The position numbers were made by a program, and so were the translations under genes. Positions 1 to 4,775 of a DNA stretch of 8,118 nucleotides are shown here, one piece after another. Position 1 is the first letter of the stretch. Each line of letters opens with the position of its first letter. Origin of the DNA: DATJXG01 sp035500455 (GTDB lineage Bacteria; Acidobacteriota; Terriglobia; Terriglobales; Acidobacteriaceae). The notes under the pieces were generated by a model. It ran no database searches and was not told the origin of the DNA. It saw only the letters and a list, made by a program, of their open reading frames with translations. The stretch lies in assembly GCA_035500455.1 (NCBI GenBank), contig DATJXG010000140.1, positions 1-8,118 on the forward strand. Direction: 5' to 3'.

Positions 1-1
1 A

Positions 2-199
2 CGAACGTTGGAAGGCTTGCCCACCATGGTGGCGGCCTTCACCACCGACATTCCCGCGCTCAGCAATTGGGGACAGCCGCTGCTGGTGGGGCCCGGATCC
101 ATTCACGTAGCGCACACCGCGCGCGAGTGCGTGGAGAAAGAGCAGTTGTATGAGGCGGTGGACCTGTACTGCAAAATCGCCAGGCAGCTGGCGTTATAA
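2..199 (+). CDS. M20-family metallopeptidase, C-terminal end only (5' truncated by window)
   Basis: The frame is open from base 2 to the TAA at 197-199, giving 65 residues with no start codon of their own; the methionine at base 26 and the TTG at base 8 lie inside the domain. The segment with TDIPALSNWG, then LLVGPGSIHVAHTARE, then an amphipathic helix ending LYCKIARQLAL, matches the C-terminus of M20/M25/M40 peptidases and deacylases (ArgE/DapE/CPG2 type). In that family the histidine of the GPGSI-x-x-AHT motif closes the two-metal active site, here the H of AHTARE. These enzymes hydrolyse amide bonds of N-acyl amino acids or small peptides in the cytoplasm. Which substrate applies cannot be told from this tail. 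The gene ends 158 bases before the antitoxin gene and is not part of that unit, which has its own promoter. Confidence 0.78.
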   Translation, partial: RTLEGLPTMVAAFTTDIPALSNWGQPLLVGPGSIHVAHTARECVEKEQLYEAVDLYCKIARQLAL

Positions 200-213
200 C
201 CTTCTTCGATCCC

Positions 214-275
214 GTTCTCCGCGACCCGGTGTAGGTTATCGGCTCTCGGTGCCTTAGTTTTTGCGCCGCGAGAAC
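214..275. repeat. Long-range inverted repeat after the peptidase gene
   Basis: Bases 214-223 (GTTCTCCGCG) can pair with 267-275 (CGCGAGAAC) with one bulged C, enclosing about 43 bases that contain a second small GGC/GCC hairpin (241-243 with 251-253). It begins 15 bases after the peptidase stop, so it could act in 3'-end formation. There is no clean U-tract directly after the stem; the run of A at 281-286 follows six bases later. I regard it as a weak terminator-like structure at best. Confidence 0.25.
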
Positions 276-289
276 TCACCAAAAAACTG

Positions 290-317
290 CAGAATCCCGC
301 AGGTTGACCTGATTCTG
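290..317. promoter_or_regulatory. Interrupted 11-bp inverted repeat over the -35 box of the toxin-antitoxin promoter
   Basis: The right arm at 307-317 reads ACCTGATTCTG. Its reverse complement, CAGAATCAGGT, is present at 290-304 with four extra bases (CCGC, 297-300) inserted: CAGAATC at 290-296 and AGGT at 301-304. The arms are only two bases apart, so this suits a protein-binding site better than an RNA hairpin. It covers the -35 hexamer at 304-309, so an occupant would compete with RNA polymerase. That function is inferred from position. Confidence 0.4.
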
Positions 318-332
318 GTGAGCACGTATAAT
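304..332 (+). promoter_or_regulatory. Near-consensus sigma70-type promoter of the vapBC-like module
   Basis: TTGACC at 304-309 matches the -35 consensus in five of six bases, and TATAAT at 327-332 matches the -10 consensus exactly, with the optimal 17-base spacer (310-326). A start around base 339 would give a leader of roughly 19 bases before the ATG at 358. No good Shine-Dalgarno sequence is seen in that leader. This is the best promoter in the window. Inverted repeats overlap both hexamers, which fits a strong promoter held down by autorepression. Confidence 0.75.
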
Positions 333-354
333 TGTGCTGCACGTAGAATAGTGC
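322..354. promoter_or_regulatory. Tandem 16-bp palindromic repeats over -10 and start site: likely antitoxin operator
   Basis: Two copies lie head to tail with a 17-base period: GCACGTATAATTGTGC at 322-337 and GCACGTAGAATAGTGC at 339-354. They differ at two of 16 positions. Each copy is itself an inverted repeat with GCAC and GTGC arms. The first copy contains the whole -10 hexamer (327-332) and the second covers the expected start site. RHH antitoxins, alone or with their toxin, typically repress their own operon through such sites. That the adjacent antitoxin binds here is inferred. Confidence 0.55.
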
Positions 355-357
355 CGA

Positions 358-591
358 ATGAAGGCCAACATCACACTCAAGCTGGACTCCGCTCTGCTTC
401 GTGAAGCCAAGATCCTCGCTGCTGAAAGTGGCATGTCGGTTAGCGCCCTCCTGGCGGCTCGCCTTGAGCAGATCGTGCGTGAGCGCAAGACGTATGATCG
501 TGCTCGACGGCGCGCTCTGGCACGGCTCCGCGAGGGGATGGATCTGAGTTGGACGCCTCCCAGTTCACGCGATGAACTCCACGAACGATGA
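358..591 (+). CDS. RHH-like antitoxin of a type II (VapBC) module
   Basis: This is a 77-residue cytoplasmic protein. The N-terminus has the ribbon-helix-helix pattern: a short beta strand (about residues 3-9, NITLKLD), a first helix (about 10-24), the turn at G25-M26, and a second helix starting SVSALLAARLEQI and running on into the basic stretch RERKTYDRARRRALARLREG (43-62). The C-terminal tail DLSWTPPSSRDELHER is of the kind that threads into the partner toxin. It resembles small Acidobacteria proteins annotated as CopG-like or DUF6364. The expected role is to neutralise the PIN toxin encoded 30 bases downstream and to repress its own promoter through a strand dimer. The ATG at 358 is the natural start because the strand begins immediately after it. 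No strong ribosome-binding site precedes it. Family assignment is by pattern; the pairing with the toxin is well supported by position and size. Confidence 0.8.
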   Translation: MKANITLKLDSALLREAKILAAESGMSVSALLAARLEQIVRERKTYDRARRRALARLREGMDLSWTPPSSRDELHER

Positions 592-621
592 TTGAGGGAC
601 AGTCGATAGCTGGCTCACCCT

Positions 622-1044
622 ATGACTGACAAGTTCTTTGTGGACACCAACATCCTGATCTACGCCCACGACCGTTCTCAGGGCGCAAAACATCACCGCG
701 CGCGACAACTCATCGAGGGCCTTTGGTCCTCTGGACAAGGAGTTCTCAGTACGCAGGTCCTGGAAGAGCTTTGCGTTAATCTGCGGCGCAAAGTGAGCCC
801 TTCTCTGGCCATCGATGAAATCCGGCTACTCGTGGAGGATTATCTGAGCTGGGAAATTGTCGTCAACACTCAGAATGCAATCCTCCAGGCACTCGATATC
901 CAAGCTCGCTACCATACCTCCTTTTGGGACGCTCTTATATTGCAGGCGGCGGAGCGATCAGGCGCAGCAGTTCTATACTCGGAGGACTTGGCCGCAGAAC
1001 GGAGATATGGAACTGTTGCCGTGGTGAATCCCCTGCTCGGATAA
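622..1044 (+). CDS. PIN-domain toxin, VapC-like ribonuclease
   Basis: This 140-residue protein has the full set of PIN-domain acidic residues: D8 in FFVDTNILIYAHD, E49 in QVLEELCVN, D103 in SFWDALILQAA and D122 in LYSEDLAAE. Together they would hold the Mg2+ ion used to cut RNA; VapC toxins typically cleave tRNA or rRNA and stop growth. Length and motif order are those of an intact VapC, with no frameshift. The usual H-G-Q after the SEDL motif is replaced here by A-E-R. The start is the ATG at 622, because an in-frame TAG at 607-609 blocks a longer version. The purine-rich GAGGGA at 594-599 is 22 bases from that ATG but only 10 from an in-frame CTG at 610, so a CTG start is possible. It is probably co-transcribed with the antitoxin and translated by coupling. 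The RNA target cannot be told from sequence. Confidence 0.88.
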   Translation: MTDKFFVDTNILIYAHDRSQGAKHHRARQLIEGLWSSGQGVLSTQVLEELCVNLRRKVSPSLAIDEIRLLVEDYLSWEIVVNTQNAILQALDIQARYHTSFWDALILQAAERSGAAVLYSEDLAAERRYGTVAVVNPLLG

Positions 1045-1083
1045 TCAGCCCGCGCCGTGTATGCCCGATCTCAGTCAACCAGC

Positions 1084-1089
1084 TAAACT
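1084..1089 (+). promoter_or_regulatory. -10-like hexamer just upstream of the YyaL-like gene
   Basis: TAAACT lies at 1084-1089, with six bases between it and the ATG at 1096. Transcription would start about at the ATG, giving a leaderless message. No -35 box is visible at the right distance, so this is weak alone. No ribosome-binding site is seen before 1096. The same spacing occurs before thiG. Confidence 0.3.
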
Positions 1090-1095
1090 CACATC

Positions 1096-3240
1096 ATGTC
1101 CACCCTGAACTCCCTCTCCCGCGCCTCCTCTTCTTACCTGCGCTCAGCCATGCATCAGCCCATCCAGTGGCATGAATGGAGTGAGGAGGCCTTCGCTACC
1201 GCGCGGCGAGAGAATAAACCCATTCTGCTCGATATCGGTGCGGTCTGGTGCCACTGGTGCCACGTAATGGACCGCGAATCCTACGACAGTCCAGAGATCG
1301 CGCAGATCGTCAACGAACGCTTTATCGCCGTGAAGGTGGACCGCGACGAACGCCCGGATATCGACAGCCGCTACCAGGTTGCAGTCCAGGCGGTGAGCGG
1401 GCAGGGCGGCTGGCCTCTCACCGCGTTCCTCACCCCCGACGGCAAACCGTTTTACGGCGGAACGTATTTCCCTCCGGACGATCACTACGGGCGGCCCAGT
1501 TTCAAGCGTGTGCTGCTGGCCATTTCCGACGCCTATCGCGAGAAAAACGGCGACGTGGTGGAGCAGGCGCGGATGGTGGAGAATGCCGTCGCTCACGCCG
1601 ATTCCTTTGCCGGGCGCAGCGGCGATTTTTCCCCAAAGGTGATCGACGATATCGTGCAATCCGCGCTGAAGATGTTCGACGCCCGCCATGGCGGCTTCGG
1701 CCAGGCTCCGAAGTTTCCTCATCCCTCCATGCTCGACTTGTTGATCGATCGATATGTCCGCTCAGGGGATGAACAGCTGCGCGAGGTGTTCGTCGCCACG
1801 CTGGAGAAAATGGCGCGCGGCGGAGTCTACGACCAACTGGCCGGCGGCTTCCATCGCTATTCCGTCGATGAGCGCTGGGTGGTGCCGCACTTCGAAAAAA
1901 TGTGCTACGACAACTCGGAACTGCTGAAGACCTACGTCCACGCCTACCAAGCGACAGGTTCGCACCTCTTCGCCGAGGTAGCTCGCGACATCATCCGCTG
2001 GATGGACGAATGGCTTAGCGACCGCGAGCACGGCGGCTTCTACGCATCGCAGGACGCCGACTACTCGATGGATGACGACGGCGACTACTTCACCTGGACT
2101 GTCGAAGAGGCCAAAGCAGTGCTCACTCAAGAGGAAGCCGAGGCCGCCTGCGTACGCTGGGACATCAACGAAATCGGTGAGATGCACCACAATCCGGCGA
2201 AGAATGTTCTGTTCGAACGGGCATCGCTGGAAGAGATTGCGGCGCGCATGAAACTGCCGGTAGAAAACGTGCGGGGACTCCTGCAATCGGCAAACCGGAA
2301 AATGTATGCCGCCCGCCTGCAGCGGCCGACGCCATATGTAGACAAAACCGTCTATACCGGCTGGAATGCTCTATGTGTTTCGGCTTACCTCGAAGCGGCA
2401 AAGGCGCTGCAACTGCCGGCAGTCATGCATTTCGCGCTGCGCTCGCTCGACCGGATTCTCGCCGAAAGCTGGCAGCCCGAGGTCGGGCTCAAACACGTGA
2501 TTGCCTACTCTGACCCGGCCGCGGAACATCGCCCTACTGCAGGCCTGCTCGACGACTATGCATTCACCGTAAACGCCTGCCTGGATGCCTACGAGTCCAC
2601 CACCGATTTGAGCTACTTCACTTTCGCACAGCGGATCGGCGAGCGGATGTTGGAGAAATTCTTCGACTCTACCGGCGGCGGCTTTTTCGATACCGAAACC
2701 AATAACGCCGAACCGTTAGGAGTGCTGGGAACGCGGCGCAAGCCCTTTCAGGATTCACCAACCCCGGCCGGCAATCCCGTTGCCGCCATCGCGCTGCTGC
2801 GCCTGCATGGGTATACGAACGAAAGCCACTATCGGGAAAAAGCAGAGCAAACACTGGAGGTGCTGGCGGCCGTAGCCGGGCAATTCGGCATCTTTGCGGC
2901 CACCTATGGTGCGGCTGCAACATTCTTTTCGCAACCGCACACTCAGGTGGTTGTGGTGGGGGAGGGCCACTTGGCGGACCAGCTCGTCGCGGCAGCCGCC
3001 CAGCCTTTCTTTTTCGGCAAGGCGGTGTTGCGAATCGCTGCTCAAAAGGCAGTGCCGGAGAATCTGCCACCTGCGCTGGCCCAGTCAATTCCGCAATTGC
3101 CCGCGGTCAAAGCGGGAAATACCGTGGCGGTGGTTTGCTCCGACTTCACTTGCCAGGCACCGATGCACGACCCCGCGCACCTTGCAGCGGCTCTCCGTTC
3201 CGCACACGCGCACGGGGTAAAAAAAGGGGCTGACGTCTAG
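1096..3240 (+). CDS. DUF255 / YyaL-like protein: thioredoxin-fold domain plus (alpha/alpha)6-type domain
   Basis: This 714-residue protein has the normal full length for the YyaL/SPATA20 family. The N-terminal DUF255 thioredoxin-like domain (about 5-165) begins with the family pattern N-x-L...YL...W-x-x-W-S-E-E-A-F (residues 5-33), which fixes the start at 1096. It carries the redox-type motif W-C-H-W-C at 51-55, GGWP at 104-107 and YGGTYFPP at 120-127. The rest resembles a six-hairpin glycosidase-like toroid, with APKFPHP at 204-210, HFEKMCYDN at 265-273, the ASQDAD motif at 317-322, TGWNA at 421-425 and DSPTPAGNP at 553-561. No signal peptide is seen, so it should be cytoplasmic. The biochemical role of the family is not settled; the CxxC motif suggests thiol chemistry and the toroid may bind a sugar-like ligand. 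It starts 51 bases after the toxin stop on the same strand, so read-through from the toxin-antitoxin promoter is possible, but no functional link is known. Confidence 0.9.
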   Translation: MSTLNSLSRASSSYLRSAMHQPIQWHEWSEEAFATARRENKPILLDIGAVWCHWCHVMDRESYDSPEIAQIVNERFIAVKVDRDERPDIDSRYQVAVQAVSGQGGWPLTAFLTPDGKPFYGGTYFPPDDHYGRPSFKRVLLAISDAYREKNGDVVEQARMVENAVAHADSFAGRSGDFSPKVIDDIVQSALKMFDARHGGFGQAPKFPHPSMLDLLIDRYVRSGDEQLREVFVATLEKMARGGVYDQLAGGFHRYSVDERWVVPHFEKMCYDNSELLKTYVHAYQATGSHLFAEVARDIIRWMDEWLSDREHGGFYASQDADYSMDDDGDYFTWTVEEAKAVLTQEEAEAACVRWDINEIGEMHHNPAKNVLFERASLEEIAARMKLPVENVRGLLQSANRKMYAARLQRPTPYVDKTVYTGWNALCVSAYLEAAKALQLPAVMHFALRSLDRILAESWQPEVGLKHVIAYSDPAAEHRPTAGLLDDYAFTVNACLDAYESTTDLSYFTFAQRIGERMLEKFFDSTGGGFFDTETNNAEPLGVLGTRRKPFQDSPTPAGNPVAAIALLRLHGYTNESHYREKAEQTLEVLAAVAGQFGIFAATYGAAATFFSQPHTQVVVVGEGHLADQLVAAAAQPFFFGKAVLRIAAQKAVPENLPPALAQSIPQLPAVKAGNTVAVVCSDFTCQAPMHDPAHLAAALRSAHAHGVKKGADV

Positions 3241-3276
3241 TCTTTACAACGCCAGCCGTAGAGCGTGGGAACAGTC

Positions 3277-3429
3277 CTACTGCTGTCCTGGGCCCTTCGT
3301 GCACTTTTTTGCTGGGTCGCAAAGCGGCAGCGGTCCGCCATCCGGTGCGGGGAGCACGGGAGCAGCCAGTGCCGTATAGGCGCCCAACATACCAACCATC
3401 AGGATTACCATCCTGACCAGACGGTTCAT
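3277..3429 (-). CDS. Small exported peptide of 50 residues, unknown function
   Basis: Reading the minus strand from ATG at 3429 to TAG at 3277-3279 gives 50 residues. The N-terminus is a convincing signal peptide: basic residues at 3 and 6 (R), a hydrophobic core at about 8-17 (VILMVGMLGA) and a small-residue cleavage region, TALAA at 19-23, with cutting likely after A22 or A23. The mature part would be about 27 residues, rich in proline and glycine, with two cysteines at 37 and 43 five residues apart (C-x5-C) and a lysine cluster (K41, K42, K45). An AGGAG ribosome-binding site lies at 3440-3444, ten bases before the start, and TATAAT lies upstream at 3484-3489. It is convergent with the YyaL-like gene, 36 bases away. 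I do not recognise a family. It could be a periplasmic or secreted peptide, or a lipoprotein-free remnant. The signal peptide plus ribosome site make chance unlikely but not impossible. Confidence 0.62.
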   Translation of the reverse strand: MNRLVRMVILMVGMLGAYTALAAPVLPAPDGGPLPLCDPAKKCTKGPGQQ

Positions 3430-3439
3430 TGTGTTGTTT

Positions 3440-3444
3440 CTCCT
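3440..3444 (-). promoter_or_regulatory. Ribosome-binding site of the 50-aa exported peptide
   Basis: The minus strand reads AGGAG here, ten bases before the ATG at 3429. It is one of the clearest Shine-Dalgarno sequences in the window and is the main reason for choosing this start over the internal methionines at residues 7, 11 and 14. Confidence 0.6.
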
Positions 3445-3483
3445 AGTGCAGGCCCCCTGGGAGCGAGAGCCTACATGACGGGC

Positions 3484-3489
3484 ATTATA
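3484..3489 (-). promoter_or_regulatory. Candidate -10 element for the small exported peptide
   Basis: The minus strand reads TATAAT, an exact -10 hexamer, 54 bases upstream of the ATG at 3429. A start near 3477 would give a leader of nearly 50 bases containing the AGGAG site. No good -35 box is found 16-18 bases upstream; TTACTG on the minus strand (3502-3507) is only 12 bases away. The call rests on the -10 and its position. Confidence 0.35.
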
Positions 3490-3634
3490 GGGGCGTTACT
3501 TCAGTAATCTTTCGGACGTTACGGGAAGCGGAAAATTATTGCACAGCCGGCTCCGATGCGAGATCAGGCGCACTATACTTAATCATTCTTTTTCATAGCG
3601 ATATCTATTGTTTCTTACTGATTTACTTGATTAC

Positions 3635-3651
3635 CGTTCGAATTTCGAGCG
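3635..3651. repeat. Near-perfect 17-bp palindrome
   Basis: The sequence CGTTCGAATTTCGAGCG has an 11-bp perfect core (TCGAA-T-TTCGA, 3638-3648) and further C-G pairs outside a single mismatched T/G pair. It lies in the AT-richer intergenic stretch about 225 bases before thiG. It has the size and symmetry of a dimeric repressor site, but nothing ties it to a particular gene. Confidence 0.3.
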
Positions 3652-3864
3652 CTACTTTCTGCCCTGTTACAAAAACAGAACAGCGATCACAGGTTCATCT
3701 GCCCCAACAAATGTTCAGGCCGCGCTGAGTCTGCAGAATCTGTGCGCTGGTCTGCATCGTAGTCCCCTTGATGATTGCGTGATCCTGCCAACATCCCGGC
3801 GAGCGCTCATATGAACTAATGGAGCACGCGGAGCTACCCTTGCTCTTCGCATCCCAACTTTCAT

Positions 3865-3870
3865 TACAAT
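3865..3870 (+). promoter_or_regulatory. -10-like hexamer positioned for a leaderless thiG message
   Basis: TACAAT at 3865-3870 matches the -10 consensus in five of six bases. There are six bases between it and the ATG at 3877, so transcription would begin about at the start codon. A possible -35, TTGCTC at 3840-3845, is 19 bases upstream, longer than ideal. There is no ribosome-binding site, which fits leaderless translation. Confidence 0.42.
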
Positions 3871-3876
3871 GTGGGC

Positions 3877-4650
3877 ATGGCTGATTCATTGATCATCGCC
3901 GGCCGCGAGTTCCGTTCGCGGCTCATTGTTGGAACCGGGAAGTACAAGTCATTTCAGGAAACTGCCCGCGCCCTGGACGCCAGCGGCGCGGAAATGGTCA
4001 CGGTGGCGGTGCGGCGAGTGAATCTCGACCGCAGCAAAGAATCGCTGCTTGACTACATTGATCCCGCTAAATATTTTCTCCTCCCCAATACCGCCGGCTG
4101 CTACACCGCGGATGAAGCGATCCGCGCGGCCAGGCTGGGCCGTGAGGTGGGGCTGTCCGACTGGGTCAAGCTGGAGGTGATCGGCGACCAGGCCACGCTT
4201 TACCCCGATGTGCAGGCCACTCTGGAAGCGACTCGAATCCTGGTGAAAGAAGGTTTTACGGTACTTCCCTACACGTCGGATGACGTGGTCTTCGCCAAGC
4301 GCCTCCTGGACGCCGGCGCGAGCGCGATTATGCCGCTGGGCGCGCCAATTGGCAGCGGCCTGGGAATCCAGAACGCAGCGAATATTCGTATTCTGCGCGA
4401 GGTGATCGTCGGCGTCCCGCTGATCCTGGACGCGGGAGTAGGAACGGCCTCCGATGCCACGATCGCCCTGGAACTTGGGGCGGATGCGGTGCTGATGAAC
4501 ACCGGCATCGCCGGTGCGCAAGATCCGGTGCAGATGGCTGAAGCCATGAAGCACGCGGTGATCGCAGGAAGACAGGCTTATCTGGCCGGCCGCATGCCCA
4601 GGAAGCTGTACGCCACGGCCAGCTCTCCTCTGGAAGGCGTGATGCGTTAG
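3877..4650 (+). CDS. thiG: Thiazole synthase ThiG
   Basis: ThiG makes the thiazole phosphate half of thiamine in the cytoplasm from 1-deoxy-D-xylulose 5-phosphate, dehydroglycine and sulfur delivered by ThiS thiocarboxylate. The 257-residue protein has the normal length and a complete (beta/alpha)8 pattern. It shows GTGKY at 19-23, VTVAVRRVNL at 41-50, NTAGC at 71-75, the Schiff-base lysine K98 in VKLEVIGD, PLGAPIGSG at 153-161, DAGVGTASD at 185-193 and MNTGIA at 207-212, the last two regions forming the phosphate-binding end of the barrel. An in-frame GTG at 3871 would add two residues, but it overlaps the bases just after the -10-like element; the ATG at 3877 fits the family start better. 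No thiS, thiO/thiH, thiF or thiE gene is beside it, so the sulfur carrier and the glycine oxidase must be encoded elsewhere. No TPP riboswitch was recognised upstream. Confidence 0.95.
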   Translation: MADSLIIAGREFRSRLIVGTGKYKSFQETARALDASGAEMVTVAVRRVNLDRSKESLLDYIDPAKYFLLPNTAGCYTADEAIRAARLGREVGLSDWVKLEVIGDQATLYPDVQATLEATRILVKEGFTVLPYTSDDVVFAKRLLDAGASAIMPLGAPIGSGLGIQNAANIRILREVIVGVPLILDAGVGTASDATIALELGADAVLMNTGIAGAQDPVQMAEAMKHAVIAGRQAYLAGRMPRKLYATASSPLEGVMR

Positions 4651-4690
4651 TATAAGCAGCCAACCTTTCGGCGGGCTGTGCTGCTTACTA
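4648..4690. terminator. Stem-loop between convergent genes, overlapping the thiG stop
   Basis: TAAGCAGC at 4653-4660 pairs perfectly with GCTGCTTA at 4680-4687. The stem can be extended by TAG (4648-4650, the thiG stop codon) pairing with CTA (4688-4690) across a two-base bulge. The loop of 19 bases can form further C-G pairs. No T-run follows on either strand, so it is not a classic intrinsic terminator. Its place right at the thiG end, with a convergent gene ending 86 bases further, suggests 3'-end formation or mRNA protection. Confidence 0.42.
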
Positions 4691-4775
4691 GCGTGGCGAT
4701 ATACGCTTGGTGTGGAAGGCGGTTGCTTGCATCGTCCTTCACCTTCGCGCACCCATAGAACTCAAGGTTAGTGGA

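Larger units (their letters stand above)
3430..3876. other. Gene-poor stretch between the small exported peptide and thiG
   Basis: About 440 bases without a gene I can support. The part from 3575 to 3680 is visibly richer in A and T than the flanking genes. It holds the minus-strand promoter-like hexamer at 3484-3489, a near-perfect 17-bp palindrome at 3635-3651, a small hairpin (CTGTT 3664-3668 with AACAG 3674-3678), a minus-strand micro-frame with a good ribosome site (3695-3757), and the thiG -10-like element at 3865-3870. Open frames across it show no recognisable protein character. No thiamine riboswitch was recognised. Confidence 0.5.

Noticed and set aside
1144..1722. A 192-codon minus-strand frame and a 174-codon plus-strand frame (1248-1772) inside the YyaL-like gene
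   Set aside because: Both overlap the well-supported DUF255 frame and give arginine/proline- or histidine-rich sequence typical of out-of-frame reading.
3241..3290. Intrinsic terminator after the YyaL-like gene
   Set aside because: Only short arms (ACGC/GCGT and CAGT/ACTG) can pair and no T-run follows; too weak to call.
3265..3507. An 80-codon plus-strand frame after the YyaL-like gene
   Set aside because: It is antisense to the 50-aa exported peptide, has no ribosome site and no protein character, whereas the minus-strand frame has a signal peptide and a ribosome site.
3608..3814. A 68-codon plus-strand frame upstream of thiG
   Set aside because: It has no ribosome site and no domain or signal, and its codon use is unlike the neighbouring genes. 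It was considered as a thiS candidate and rejected because it lacks the C-terminal GG of ThiS.
3430..3876. Thiamine pyrophosphate riboswitch upstream of thiG
   Set aside because: I looked for the CTGAGA and GAACCTGATC-type core elements on both strands and did not find them in the right order.
3695..3889. A 64-codon minus-strand frame starting MNQPCPHCNES, zinc-knuckle-like at first sight
   Set aside because: The cysteines are not spaced as a complete zinc site, its start is antisense to the first codons of thiG, and no ribosome site precedes 3889. Only the internal 20-codon part with a ribosome site was kept, as a low-interest finding.
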